A stretch of DNA of 64,000 nt. It comes from Io17-Chloro-G2 sp965226825 (GTDB lineage: Bacteria > Chloroflexota > Dehalococcoidia > Lucifugimonadales > UBA3495). The stretch covers positions 682,001-746,000 of the forward strand of contig CBDDED010000003.1 in assembly GCA_965226825.1 (NCBI GenBank), read 5' to 3'. Made by a program: the position numbers and the translations under genes. The notes below the pieces were generated by a model that did not search any database, was not told where the DNA came from, and worked only from the letters and a program-made list of their open reading frames with translations. The first letter of the stretch is position 1. Each line of letters begins with the position of its first letter. Positions 35,024 to 44,472 of this stretch are shown in pieces.

Positions 35024-37498
35024 GTGGCAGGACCATGTACAGGCCTTACCGTCCTGGATTTCTCATTGGGGATGCCGGGGGCCATTTGCACCCTAGTAAT
35101 GGCCGACTACGGGGCCGAGGTGATCAAGGTTGAACCTTCCGGAGGAGATCCTTACCGCTTTCAGTCCGCCTGGATTTCATGGAACCGCGGGAAAAAAAGC
35201 ATCGTGCTGGATCTCAACACTACAGAAGGCCGAGAGCAAGCCATCCAGCTAGCCGGCGAGGTTGATGTTCTGGTGGAGTCCTTCCGTCCGGGAGACATGG
35301 CCGACTGGGGGATGGCGTATGAGACCTTGGCGCACCTTTACCCGCGGCTGGTCTACTGCTCCATCACGGGCTTTGGGCAAAAGGGCCCGCTGCGCCGGGT
35401 AAAAGGGTACGAGGGTGTCGTTGCAGCCAAAGTAGGCCGGATGCTCAACTTGCAGGGGCAGCCTAACCGTGAAGGCCCGGTGTATTCGGCGGTGCACACC
35501 GGTAGCTGGCACGCCAGCCAGGCTGCAGTGCGCGGAATCATTGGCGCCCTCCGCGTGCGGGACCTATGCGGGCGAGGACAATGGGTCCAGACCAGCATCA
35601 TCCAGACCCTGGCTTCTCCTCACGACTTCAATGCCGGTGACGGTGGACTGGTGAATATGCAGCTCCGGCGCAGGGACCCGGAGCGGGTTTCCGGCAGACC
35701 CGCCGGCGCCCGAGGACTCTCCTCCGTCGGATACATTCCTGTGCGAACCAAGGACGGCGCATGGCTTCAACACGCCAACCAGAGGGTCCCGCACATCCAG
35801 GGACATCTAAGGGCCATTGGCCTTGGGCGCCTGCTCGCGGATGAGCGGTTCGAGAAAGTTCCCGACATTAAGTTGGAGAACCGGGAACTCCTGCGCCGCG
35901 AGATACTGAAACAGCAGTTGGAGAAGACCGCCGGCGAATGGATGGAGATTTATCTCCAGGACGGCAACATCGCCGCCGAGCCCTATCGTGACAGCGTCCA
36001 GGCCATGGATCACCCTGCGGTGGTCTCCAACGGTGCAGTGGTAACGATCAATGATCCTCGCGTGGGCCCTATGCGCACCTTGGCCCCCCTCGTGGATTTC
36101 AAGGACACTCCGGGAGAGCCAAGCGGACCCGCCCCTGATGTGGGACAGCACAACGCCGAAGTGCTGGGACGCCTGCGGCAGCAGTCCGTGGCCGTAAGCG
36201 GTGGCTTGCCTGAGCCGAATGGCGCCGATGTGGCGGCCCACCCCCTGTCGGGGATCACCATCCTGGACCTGTCGACAATCCAGGCCGGGCCCTACGGCGC
36301 GTCCCTTTTGGCAGACCTTGGGGCGCGGGTCATTAAGATCGACGCCACCGACAGGCGATTGGATGAGGGGCGGCGTTCCACTGCACAGGCAGTGGCCGAC
36401 CCGCGGACCTACGCTGGCAAGGAATGCATTCAAGTTGACCTTCAGACCGATGAGGGCAAAGAGATTGTCCATAAGCTCATTGCCACGGCCGATGTCCTCT
36501 CCCACAACTTTCGCCTCGGCGTTCCCGAGCGTCTCGGGATCGATTGGGAGACCTGCCGGAAGATCAACCCCCGCCTGGTCCATGTCTGGATGGGGACCTA
36601 TGGAGAAAACGGGGTACACGCGCGCAGGCCGGGCGCCCATCCCATTCCCGGCGCTATCATGGGTGGGGCCATGCGGCAGATGGGCCGGGGCATGCCCCCG
36701 CCACCGGAACAGGTCATGGATATTGAGGAGACCGTTGAGGCGACCCGCTGGATCATGAAATCCAACTGGGGACCAGACCAGAACACCTCCCCAGCGTTGG
36801 CCACGGGCATCATCCTGGGAGTTCGGGCCCGTGACCTCACCGGTAAAGGCCAGCCCGTTCAAGTCACCATGCTCAACGCCAATGCCTGGACTAATGCCGA
36901 TGAGTATTACGACCACGCAAACCGCCCTCCCATCGCAATGCCGGACGAAGAGCTTCATGGCCTTCATGCCATGTACCGTCTCTACCGCTGCCGGGAAGGG
37001 TGGGTGTTCCTGGGTTGTCTGTTCCAGGACGAGTGGGAAACATTCTGCCGCACCGTAGAGCGGGGAGACCTTCTGACCGATCAGGGTTTCTCTACTCGAG
37101 AGGCGCGACAGGCCAATGACGAAGCCCTGATTACCGAGATCTCGGCAATCTTCGCTGGGCGCACCGCTGCCGAATGGGAAGAGTTGCTAATCAAGGCGGA
37201 CATCGGCTGCGTCCGGGCCGACGAAGCTCTGGAAGGGAAGTTTTATGCGGACCATCCCCACGCCAAGGCGAATGCTCTGAGCGTTGAGGTGGAGCATCCG
37301 TATGTCGGCAAGTACCTGCGTTACGGCGGGTTGGTCGAATTTTCTCTGACTCCGGGACTCTACCGAACCTCCGTGCAAATAGGCCAGTACACCAAGCCCC
37401 TTCTTCGAGAAATCGGGTACGATGACCAGAAGATCGAGAACCTGGGATCTCGGGGAATCGTCCAATGGGCGGACCCCTCGGTAGGAGGGGAACCGTAG
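35024..37498 (+). CDS. Tandem (two-domain) CaiB/BaiF type III CoA transferase
   Basis: 824 residues, about twice the size of a normal family III CoA transferase. Each half begins with the family signature: residues 1-390 with LTVLDFSLGMPGAICTLVMADYGAEVIKVEP, and residues ~400-824 with ITILDLSTIQAGPYGASLLADLGARVIKID. The catalytic aspartate region is different in the halves: the first has NREGPVYSAVHTGSWHASQ, the second has MDIEETVEATRW; neither matches the usual GxxxxxxGD cleanly, so one half may be structural. GTG 35024 follows GGGGGAGATGG. Members move CoA between carboxylic acids in carnitine, oxalate, bile-acid and aromatic catabolism. The next genes (HAD-like, OB-fold, thiolase-like) run in the same direction. 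Confidence 0.9.
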   Translation: MAGPCTGLTVLDFSLGMPGAICTLVMADYGAEVIKVEPSGGDPYRFQSAWISWNRGKKSIVLDLNTTEGREQAIQLAGEVDVLVESFRPGDMADWGMAYETLAHLYPRLVYCSITGFGQKGPLRRVKGYEGVVAAKVGRMLNLQGQPNREGPVYSAVHTGSWHASQAAVRGIIGALRVRDLCGRGQWVQTSIIQTLASPHDFNAGDGGLVNMQLRRRDPERVSGRPAGARGLSSVGYIPVRTKDGAWLQHANQRVPHIQGHLRAIGLGRLLADERFEKVPDIKLENRELLRREILKQQLEKTAGEWMEIYLQDGNIAAEPYRDSVQAMDHPAVVSNGAVVTINDPRVGPMRTLAPLVDFKDTPGEPSGPAPDVGQHNAEVLGRLRQQSVAVSGGLPEPNGADVAAHPLSGITILDLSTIQAGPYGASLLADLGARVIKIDATDRRLDEGRRSTAQAVADPRTYAGKECIQVDLQTDEGKEIVHKLIATADVLSHNFRLGVPERLGIDWETCRKINPRLVHVWMGTYGENGVHARRPGAHPIPGAIMGGAMRQMGRGMPPPPEQVMDIEETVEATRWIMKSNWGPDQNTSPALATGIILGVRARDLTGKGQPVQVTMLNANAWTNADEYYDHANRPPIAMPDEELHGLHAMYRLYRCREGWVFLGCLFQDEWETFCRTVERGDLLTDQGFSTREARQANDEALITEISAIFAGRTAAEWEELLIKADIGCVRADEALEGKFYADHPHAKANALSVEVEHPYVGKYLRYGGLVEFSLTPGLYRTSVQIGQYTKPLLREIGYDDQKIENLGSRGIVQWADPSVGGEP

Positions 37499-37578
37499 GG
37501 GAGTACACCCAACACGCGTCGAGCCGCTCCAGACCTGGGTAATCTCATCTAAATCCAATTTGCAAGGGGAGGTCATAC

Positions 37579-37938
37579 TTGGCAATTCTGGTCAGTTTCG
37601 ATATAGATGGAACGTTAGAAGCAGGAGACCCACCTGGTCCTATTACCATGAGCATGGTCAGGAAGGCCCAAGCTCATGGGTGCATTATCGGCAGCTCTTC
37701 TGACCGCCCACTTCCAGTACAGCAGGCCATTTGGGACAGACATAACATCGAGGTGAGTTTTGTCTCGGCGAAGCAGGGTCTCCCGGACGTGAAGTCTCGC
37801 TTTTCGGCTGAGGAGTACTACCATATCGGCGATACGGAGTTGGATCGCCAATTCGCCCTGACAGCGGGGTTCCATTTCGTCTGGATGGATGCCGGAAATA
37901 CCGAGCCGTGGATTAACGGGAGGACGAACAAGGATTAG
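37579..37938 (+). CDS. Small HAD-like protein
   Basis: 119 residues starting with TTG 37579 after AAGGGGAGG. Motif I of the haloacid dehalogenase fold is FDIDGTLEAGDPPGP, a serine/aspartate site follows in GSSSDRPLPVQ, the conserved Lys is in SAKQGLPDVKSRF, and motif IV is HIGDTELDRQFA. This compact form, without a cap domain, is a recognisable but uncharacterised group; phosphatase activity is plausible. It lies 80 bases after the CoA transferase and could be in its transcript. Confidence 0.78.
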   Translation: MAILVSFDIDGTLEAGDPPGPITMSMVRKAQAHGCIIGSSSDRPLPVQQAIWDRHNIEVSFVSAKQGLPDVKSRFSAEEYYHIGDTELDRQFALTAGFHFVWMDAGNTEPWINGRTNKD

Positions 37939-38176
37939 ATGCACTTTCCGCATGCTTGTTCTTTCCCACGGCCTTATCCGGACCTGAAACTGAAGAACGC
38001 CACCTTTGGTATTGGCTCTGGTGATATTGGCTCCGGGCTTTGGTGGAGACATAGGGGAACCCAACTATGGGCGACAAACTTTTTTGACCAATAAAAGTAC
38101 TCTACATATAATCCGCTCTGGATTGTGTCGGTAACGGCAACGCGCAGTTTGCAAGATTCCACAGGAGAGGTGAACC

Positions 38177-38605
38177 ATGTCAACTATTCCAGGCTTGGAG
38201 AGACCCGCCCCGGTTCCCAATGATCTGAACAAGCCCTTCTGGGACGCCTGTAACGAGCGGCGGTTGGTCTTGCAGAACTGCACCGCCTGCGAGAGGCTGC
38301 ATTATCCGCCCACCCAGCGGTGCAACAAGTGTGGTTTGGCCGATAACCTGGAGTGGAAAGAGGTGCAAGGCAAAGGACACATTGACGTGTACATGGTTAT
38401 ACGAGACTCCCGCATCAGGGGGTTTAGGTCGGCACAGCCCATCAACTTTGCGGTGATAACCCTGGACGAGGACCCGGGCATCAACTTCTTGTCCAACCTT
38501 CCCGGCACCCCGCCGGGCGAGGTCCCCGGTGGAGCCCCGGTGGAGCTGATATTTGAACAGACGAGTACCGGCCAGTTGGTCCACGAGTGGCAGGTGCTCA
38601 CCTAG
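38177..38605 (+). CDS. Zn-ribbon/OB-fold protein (DUF35, ChsH2-like)
   Basis: 142 residues. A rubredoxin-like zinc ribbon with two Cys pairs (NCTACERLHYPPTQRCNKCG) is followed by an OB-fold (VQGKGHIDVYMVIRDSRI, PINFAVITLDEDPGINFLSNL). DUF35 proteins bind acyl-CoA and partner with thiolase-like or MaoC-like subunits. ATG 38177 follows AGGAGAGGTG. The thiolase-like gene starts 55 bases downstream, the usual pairing, so the two probably form a heteromeric acyl-CoA enzyme such as an aldolase/thiolase of side-chain degradation. Confidence 0.92.
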   Translation: MSTIPGLERPAPVPNDLNKPFWDACNERRLVLQNCTACERLHYPPTQRCNKCGLADNLEWKEVQGKGHIDVYMVIRDSRIRGFRSAQPINFAVITLDEDPGINFLSNLPGTPPGEVPGGAPVELIFEQTSTGQLVHEWQVLT

Positions 38606-38660
38606 TCCACCTGGGTCCTGAGCACACGGTCAATATTACATAGGGCAAAAGGGAGCTGAG

Positions 38661-39956
38661 ATGGTTAGTGACACGAGCTGGATGAGAGATCGGGAAGGTA
38701 TGGGAACCTGGGAGCACCGGGGCAAGGTCGCCGTTGTAGGTTGGGGTCAGTCCCATATGGACCGGCGCTGGGACGGTGTGACCATGGACAGGAGCTGCGG
38801 CGGCTTGAGCAAGGAGGCATGCCTGAAGGCAATCGCAGACGCTGGCCTGTCGCTGGACGACATTGACGGGCTTATCACCAGCGCGGAGACCCGTGCGGAA
38901 CAGACCTGGGCGCCTAGACCTTATTTTGACCCGCCCTACGACACCGAAGACGGCCTGATCAAGGCTTCAGGGGAGTGGGTACAGAGGGAGTTGGGGTTGA
39001 AGAACGTAAAGTATATCAAGTCCGATGCCCCCTACATCGGCCCGATGATGGGCCTCGCCGCACAAGCGGTTGGTGACGGTCTATGCGAGACCGCCCTGGT
39101 TTGGTACCCGATGGTTAACCTCGAAGGCCGGTACGGGCACAACAATCCACAGAATACCAATCAGGAGGCCCCCGGGAATAGCGCCTTTTCCATTCCGTGG
39201 GGTTATCAGAGCGGCGCCATGTTCAACAATCTGGTGATCTTCCTGCAATACTGCAAAAAATACGGCAAGTCCCACGACGGGCTGGCCCCTCTCTGCTTGA
39301 ATTTGCGCAGAAACGGCCTGATGACTCCCTGGGGGTATTACGCGCTGCACGAGCCCTATCAGCTCACCCGTGAGGACTACTTGGCCGGGCGGGTGATCGA
39401 GGAACCGCTGGTGATATATGATTGTGACAGGCCGGTCAATACCTGCGCGGCCTTCATCTTCACCACCGCTGAGCGTGCCAAGGACCTGAGGCAAAAGCCG
39501 GTCTACGTCCTTAACCATGCCCAGAACAATGGCAGTGGCAGGAGCACCATGGCAACGCTGGAGGAGCATCAGGAGGCGGTTGCCAACCTGGCACGGAAGA
39601 TGTGGGAGGGTTCGGGGCTGGGTCCTGCGGATGTTGATATATTCAACCCGTACGACGGCTACCTCACGTTCACGCAGCAATTCCTGGAAGGCTTCCAGTG
39701 GCACGGTGTCAAGCTGGGAGAGGCCCACGACTTCTATGCCGACGACATCAGGGCTGAAGGTCCGCATCCCTTCCTTTCAAGTGGCGGAAACAACGGAACG
39801 GGGCGCAACCGCTCCGTCCTCTACGCTGATAGCATTCAGCAGCTTCGGGGGACAGCGGGTCCACGACAGGTGACTGGGCGGGCCGACACTGCCCTTGCGG
39901 GCTGCAATACACCCGACAGTAACGGCTTCATCATGTTCAGCAAGTATCCGAGCTAG
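38661..39956 (+). CDS. Thiolase-like protein (SCP-x/Ltp2 type), partner of the OB-fold protein
   Basis: 431 residues with the non-decarboxylating thiolase-like fold. Blocks are KVAVVGWGQSHMDRRWDG, CLKAIADAGLSLDDIDGLITSAETR, YIGPMMGLAAQAVGDGLCETALVW and the C-terminal FNPYDGYLTFTQQFLEGF with PHPFLSSGGNNGTGRNR. A classical active-site cysteine is not evident in the first half, as in Ltp2-type aldolases or retro-aldol enzymes. With DUF35 it likely cleaves a branched or sterol-like acyl-CoA. ATG 38661 follows AAAGGGAGCTGAG. It is the last gene of the run and is followed by a strong terminator. Confidence 0.88.
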   Translation: MVSDTSWMRDREGMGTWEHRGKVAVVGWGQSHMDRRWDGVTMDRSCGGLSKEACLKAIADAGLSLDDIDGLITSAETRAEQTWAPRPYFDPPYDTEDGLIKASGEWVQRELGLKNVKYIKSDAPYIGPMMGLAAQAVGDGLCETALVWYPMVNLEGRYGHNNPQNTNQEAPGNSAFSIPWGYQSGAMFNNLVIFLQYCKKYGKSHDGLAPLCLNLRRNGLMTPWGYYALHEPYQLTREDYLAGRVIEEPLVIYDCDRPVNTCAAFIFTTAERAKDLRQKPVYVLNHAQNNGSGRSTMATLEEHQEAVANLARKMWEGSGLGPADVDIFNPYDGYLTFTQQFLEGFQWHGVKLGEAHDFYADDIRAEGPHPFLSSGGNNGTGRNRSVLYADSIQQLRGTAGPRQVTGRADTALAGCNTPDSNGFIMFSKYPS

Positions 39957-40008
39957 AATTCAGCCAAGCGTAACAGATTCGTTGCCTTCGGCTCTCTCGT
40001 TATCAATT

Positions 40009-40053
40009 GAAGGGACCAAAATGCCTGCTGGCATTTTGGTCCCTTCGCTTTTT
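40009..40053 (+). terminator. Strong rho-independent terminator after the thiolase-like gene
   Basis: GAAGGGACCAAAATGCC (40009-40025), loop TGCT, GGCATTTTGGTCCCTTC (40030-40046), a perfect 17-bp stem, then GCTTTTTACTT. The IS5 element begins 23 bases further on. Confidence 0.95.
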
Positions 40054-40075
40054 ACTTCTAGGAGGCTTTCCCTAA

Positions 40076-40972
40076 GAGGGTGTGTGAGAAAGGGCTAAAC
40101 CTGCACGAATTTCTCATGGGGAGTGGGTCAACAATCTTGCTATTGTGGGGGTATGAACAGAAAACCTTATCCCAGCGATTTGACCGACGCCCAGTGGGCC
40201 GAATTAGCCCCCTTGCTGCCGCCAAGCAAACCCAGGGGCCATCCTCGGACCGTGGACTTGCGGGAAGTAGTAAATGGCGTTCTATATGTGCTGCGCGGCG
40301 GCATACCCTGGCGCATGACGCCCCATGACCTGCCGCCCTGGGGACGGTTGGTGGTATTTTCGGGAGTGGCGCAGAGATGGGACCTGGGAGAGCATTGAGG
40401 CGGCGCTGCGCCCCAGGGTTCGGGAGGCTGAGGGACACGAGGCTGCGCCCAGCGCCGCGATCATCGACAGCCAGTCGGTGAAGACCACGGAAAAAGGGGG
40501 GCCAGGGGCTACTATGCCGACAAGTACGATGCAGGCAAGAAGGTTGCTGGGCGCAAGCGTCACATCGCAGTAGATACTTTAGGACTGCTCCTGGCCGTGG
40601 TGGTACATGCCGCCAACATTCAGGACCGGGATGGAGCCAAGCTGGTGTTGAGCAAAATGGTGGGCCGGTTTCCCAGGCTCAAAGTGATCTGGGCTGACGG
40701 GGCATACGCTGGCAAGTTGGTAGCCTGGGCCTGGGTCACTGGCGGTTGGCTGCTGACCGTGGTCCGGCGGAGGCCGGACAGTCACTCCTTTGAGGTGCTG
40801 CCCCGCCGGTGGGTGGTGGAGCGGACGTTGGCGTGGCTGGGCCGCTGCCGGCGCTTGAGCAAAGACTATGAAGCCCTACCGGAAACCAGCGAGGCCTGGG
40901 TTTATGTAGCCATGATCCATCTCATGCTAAAAAGACTCCAGCCAGCTTGAACGGGATTTCTCACACACCCTC
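40076..40972 (+). mobile_element. IS5-family insertion sequence, complete ends (897 bp)
   Basis: Terminal inverted repeats GAGGGTGTGTGAGAAA (40076-40091) and TTTCTCACACACCCTC (40957-40972) are perfect over 16 bp. The flanking TAA on each side (40073-40075 and 40973-40975) is a 3-bp target duplication of the TNA type expected for the IS427 group of IS5. It landed just behind a terminator and so damaged no gene. A shortened relative sits at 54097-54602. Confidence 0.93.
40153..40950 (+). pseudogene. IS5-family transposase, frameshifted
   Basis: From ATG 40153 it reads MNRKPYPSDLTDAQWAELAPLL and VLYVLRGGIPWRM, the IS427-type N-terminus. The frame shifts near 40345 (continuing as WWYFREWRRDGTWESIEAALR, SAAIIDSQSVKTTEKGG) and again near 40500-40600, then ends DRDGAKLVLSKMVGRFPRLKVIWADGAYAG ... 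WVVERTLAWLGRCRRLSKDYE. The DDE residues are in AAIIDSQS, IWADGAY and VVERT. Some IS427 elements use a programmed frameshift between two frames, but three frames are needed here, so I call it inactive. Confidence 0.85.
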
Positions 40973-41031
40973 TAAGGGGCGAAAGACTCCGTATGTGGCC
41001 GTATGTGTAGGTGAGCCGAATGATATGCCTG

Positions 41032-41370
41032 TTATCTTTCCGGGCCCTCTAACACCCGGAACTCAACGCCCAACCCGTTACCTTTAGCTTGGGCAAGCAC
41101 TTTGAAGTCACCATACTCGTTCGAGTCCACCAGGGTCATCATGGCCATACGGCTCAGTGCCGTTCAGGCGGCGGATAGGCCTTGCGCCTGGAGGGCATCG
41201 AGGAACGAGGAGAAGCCCAGGTTCGTCAGGAACCGGCTCTGAAGGGCGGCGCCCACGGTGGCTGGACCGTGCCGATCATCCATCCGCATGAGGGACGTGA
41301 AGTCCACCTGGCAGGTAATATCCCGTTGTCCCGGGCAGGTTAAAAGCCTCCACTGGGCGAGTACCGGCAA
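41032..41370 (-). pseudogene. C-terminal fragment of a MidA-like (DUF185) SAM-dependent methyltransferase
   Basis: Reads GQRDITCQVDFTSLMRM and LQSRFLTNLGFSSFLDAL, which are the MidA blocks GxxDITxHVDFT and SQxxFLxxLG. An in-frame TGA follows at 41164-41166 and the same frame continues as LSRMAMMTLVDSNEYGDFKVLAQAKG to a TAA at 41032, matching the MidA end (AMxxLVDxxGxGxFKVL). The N-terminal two thirds are missing. MidA homologues methylate an arginine of complex I assembly in mitochondria. The fragment faces the IS5 element, which may have helped to destroy it. Confidence 0.7.
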
Positions 41371-41782
41371 GCCTGCATGAACCGGGCGAATGTAATTCGC
41401 CTATTCATTTCAATTATATCTCTGATCTCTTGGTCAACCGCTGAGCGCAACGTCATCCCCAAGTATGGCCGAAATTCCCTAGCCCCTTAAGCAAGCTTAT
41501 CAATGACAACTGGGTATGGGCGGTTCATCTCGTTATGGCATCCTTGGTGTGGCTCAGTAATCCAGTCGAAGGAGCGTCTGTTGTTTCCGGCCCCATTGAA
41601 GCCCGGCTTCCGGGTGTCGATCGAGACGCGCGACGGCGGGAATGAGGAACAGCCGCAGGTGAACTGCACGCCGCCGGCGATCGAATCCCCTTCAGAGCCT
41701 GCTAAACATAATCTCAATGAGCGGTCCGGCAAGCCCAAGGGCGGCCCCCTCTGGGTGATGACCGGGGCGACGTTTATCGACG
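41371..41782. other. Gene-free stretch
   Basis: A plus-strand frame at 41503-41970 overlaps the alpha/beta hydrolase gene antisense and has no family similarity. I see no promoter, terminator or repeat that I can defend. Confidence 0.45.
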
Positions 41783-43897
41783 CTAACGCAGGACGCTGCT
41801 TGCCTGCGCCGCGTCAATATGTCTCTGAACGTCGGCGGGAAGAAGGAACCGCTGTCCTTCGAGTTGCCTGGCTGCCTTCGTTACCGCCCTCACGTAACCT
41901 TCGTGGTCGTGGTACCGCTCCTCCAGCGAAAGGCGCGGGTCGCCTGCTGCCAAACGCTCCGCTTTGGTAGTCTTGAAGGGGATGTGCTGCCCGTCGGATT
42001 CGCCGCCGTCATTCTCGCCGAAGCCGGCGCGGCGCAATGCCCATCCGGTTGTGGTGGCGATTGGCGCCTCCACCGGGGGCAGGCGGACTCCGGCCACTTC
42101 GTTGCCGTCTTCATCAACCCTGGACACGAATATGGGATAGGTCGGACGCCCGGCGAGGGTGGGCGGGTAGTTGGACAAAACGCCGCGGTCGAATTCCGGG
42201 CCAAAGTCCAACAGGTATCGGGTCGTGATCAGTCCGTTGTAGGTGACGCCCGGAATGCCGGGCCAGCCCAAATCCTCCGGCGGCACGAAGCCGGTCTGAA
42301 AGCCGGGCCGGGGTACGGCAAAGACAGCGTTATTGGCGCGGCGCGGCACCCTGCTCTCCGGCGGCGCGATGCCCTGACTGACCCACTCGTCCAGGGCGAC
42401 CAGCAGCGCGCGATGGGCGGCGTAAGGGGCGACTCCGTTGGTGAACTGCTGGTTGTTTTTCCTGTCAGAAGTGTTCCCCACACCGTGGGACAAACCGGAC
42501 AGCAGATAAAACCGGACGTTCTCCGGGTCGGTAAGGTCATGGCCCTGGCTGTCGGTGTGCAGTAGTGAAGCGGCCTTGCACCAGTATTCGTTGGAAGTAT
42601 TGACCTCGAAGCGCTTGGGGCTGGTGTTGCTCTCCATGCCCCGCTCACTGCGCCCGCCGGTCTTGCCCGTCAGGTGGTCGGTCAACACCTGGTGTGCAAA
42701 TGGGAAGACCGCTTCCGGGTACAGGTGATTCTGGCGGTTGCGCTCGGTCCGGTCGGTCTGACCAAACCGGAAGTTAATCTGGTCGCCACTGCCCCCGCCG
42801 GTATGGCTGAGGATTCCGTCGAAGACGCGCCGACCGTGTTCGTCTTCGTTAAAGCCCAGTGTTTGAAAGTCGTTCAATGTACGGGACGGCTGGGAGATGG
42901 AATAGCTGAAGGTGTGCTGGACATCGCCAGCGAGGGGATTGCCTTCAGCTTCGCCGGCGTTCCGCAAGAAGGATACGAAGTCCCGGGTAGCGGCCAGGCC
43001 GATTCCGGCCACCATGGGGTCTTTCGCCGTGTAGGTGAACTCGTAGATGTGGCTTTGCTCGAAGGGCGTTCCCTCAGGGTGCAGGCGGATTTCCTTCCCG
43101 TCGGCTGAAGTATAGTCCCAGCCGGACGACGGTATTGTGGTTGGCTCGTCGTCCAAGAGTGCCCGGACCGTGAGCTTCGCCTGGGATTTATCCAGAGTGG
43201 CTGCCGGGTAGGCCAGTTCGCTAGTCAGGGTGGCGCCGTTGTCGAAGACGATGTATTCGTAGGATGGGCCGGTGATGGTCGCTCCGCCGTTGGTGGCGAC
43301 GGGGACGGTAATCTTCATCGAGCTGGCGCCCCTCGCGCTAATATCCCACCCATTGGACACCACGGTGTAGCCCCGGTCCATGATGAAACCGGTGCCGGCA
43401 TCGGCGGCGGTTGCCGGGTCGTTGGTGGAAGGTGCGTCGTTGAGCTGGCTCACCCGCATCGAGCCGCGATTGTTGAAGTCAAAGAGCAAGCGATGGTTGC
43501 CGGCGCTCAGATTGATGGGCTTGAGGATGAAGATGTCCATCGAATACTCGACCATGCCCCGGGCGTTGACCGGCGCCAGTCCGATGTCGGTGATTACCGC
43601 GTTCCGCCGGTCCGCGGGGTCGAGTTCACCGAAGGCGGCGCCGCGAAGTTTCTCGTACTGCCCGACAGAGCCGAAGGACAGCCCGCCGAACGTGGGGGAC
43701 TGGGACCGGGCGGGGTCGATGACTATGCTCCGTATTCCTGAACCGGCGGCGGTGGGCCTGGCTAATTGGGCGTCTCTCAACAGTCCTCCGGAGGCGGCAA
43801 CAGGTCCCAGAACCTTCCAATTCCCTGGGGAAAAGATCGGAGACCCGGCCGATAGTTCGATTAAAAGGATGATACGAACACCAGGTAAGGCCGTCAA
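41783..43897 (-). CDS. Large alpha/beta hydrolase-domain protein (Abhydrolase_10 type)
   Basis: 704 residues, the length usual for this family of poorly known hydrolases. Supporting blocks are QSPTFGGLSFGSVGQYEKLRGAAFGELDPAD, LLFDFNNRGSMRVSQLND, GYTVVSNGWD, a middle ISQPSRTLNDFQTLGFNEDEHGRRVFDGILSHTGG that holds the nucleophile-like region, and LSGLSHGVGNTSDRK. No signal peptide is clear, although the first 25 residues are hydrophobic (VRIILLIELSAGSPIF). Related proteins are found in sterol and polymer catabolism, but the substrate is unknown. The start is uncertain: the ATG or GTG at 43897 is the longest, and the family homology begins about 45 residues later. Confidence 0.82.
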   Translation of the reverse strand: MTALPGVRIILLIELSAGSPIFSPGNWKVLGPVAASGGLLRDAQLARPTAAGSGIRSIVIDPARSQSPTFGGLSFGSVGQYEKLRGAAFGELDPADRRNAVITDIGLAPVNARGMVEYSMDIFILKPINLSAGNHRLLFDFNNRGSMRVSQLNDAPSTNDPATAADAGTGFIMDRGYTVVSNGWDISARGASSMKITVPVATNGGATITGPSYEYIVFDNGATLTSELAYPAATLDKSQAKLTVRALLDDEPTTIPSSGWDYTSADGKEIRLHPEGTPFEQSHIYEFTYTAKDPMVAGIGLAATRDFVSFLRNAGEAEGNPLAGDVQHTFSYSISQPSRTLNDFQTLGFNEDEHGRRVFDGILSHTGGGSGDQINFRFGQTDRTERNRQNHLYPEAVFPFAHQVLTDHLTGKTGGRSERGMESNTSPKRFEVNTSNEYWCKAASLLHTDSQGHDLTDPENVRFYLLSGLSHGVGNTSDRKNNQQFTNGVAPYAAHRALLVALDEWVSQGIAPPESRVPRRANNAVFAVPRPGFQTGFVPPEDLGWPGIPGVTYNGLITTRYLLDFGPEFDRGVLSNYPPTLAGRPTYPIFVSRVDEDGNEVAGVRLPPVEAPIATTTGWALRRAGFGENDGGESDGQHIPFKTTKAERLAAGDPRLSLEERYHDHEGYVRAVTKAARQLEGQRFLLPADVQRHIDAAQASSVLR

Positions 43898-44099
43898 TCG
43901 CCACGATGCCCGGGTCCGGGGTTACGATGGGAAGGGACGGCCATGACTCCGCCGGGTCATCCAACTTGGATACTGTCGCATAGGCGGTCAGCCGGAGACG
44001 GGGATGCAGAGCCCTTACATTTCCGACTGGAGGCAGATAAGCGGCGTAGTTGGTCTAGCTACATCTTCCGTGCCGGGCTTGGTGCGAGTTTTACGGGTC

Positions 44100-44434
44100 A
44101 ATCCGCTGTTTCAGCCAATGCCGCAAACTCCCTGTGGGAAAGGTTACCTAGAGCGCTGTGGGGTCTCTCCCGATTGTGGAGTCTTTGCCAGGATTCCACC
44201 TTCCCGGCAGCGTCCTCCAGGGACAGGAACCGGTTCTCGTCCAGGCACTCTTGCCGGAATCGCCCGTTGAAAGCTTCGCCCGTTGAAATTCTCGATGAAG
44301 GAGTTGCCCGCAGGCGTGCCGGGCCGGCTGAAGTCCAGCTCCACCCCGTTGAGGTAAGCCCACCGGTCTATGCGCTTCATCGCACTCCTGTTGATGGCGA
44401 CGAGCACCAATTCGTACAGGGCGACCGGAGCCAT
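44100..44434 (-). pseudogene. IS3-family OrfB C-terminal fragment
   Basis: Reads WAYLNGVELDFSRPGTPAGNSFIENFNGR, the DDE end of an IS3 OrfB, then in another frame RFRQECLDENRFLSLEDA-type sequence. The shift is caused by a 16-bp tandem duplication of TTTCAACGGGCGAAGC near 44265-44290. The upstream half of OrfB is missing. Confidence 0.8.
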
Positions 44435-44472
44435 ATAGTCTTTGAAGGCAAGGACGTCGGTCCGGGCTTCAC

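Noticed and set aside
35807..36967. Minus-strand open frame of 386 codons
   Set aside because: Antisense to the double CoA transferase; no homology or ribosome site.
38177..39956. Polyketide or hydroxymethylglutaryl-CoA synthase unit
   Set aside because: The zinc-ribbon/OB-fold plus thiolase-like pair is better explained by Ltp2/ChsH2-type acyl-CoA enzymes.
41164..41166. In-frame TGA in the MidA fragment as a second selenocysteine codon
   Set aside because: Relatives have no Cys there, there is no CxxU-like context or hairpin at the right distance, and the gene lacks its N-terminus. Simple decay is enough.
41503..41970. Plus-strand 155-codon frame
   Set aside because: Overlaps the alpha/beta hydrolase gene antisense and has no recognisable family.
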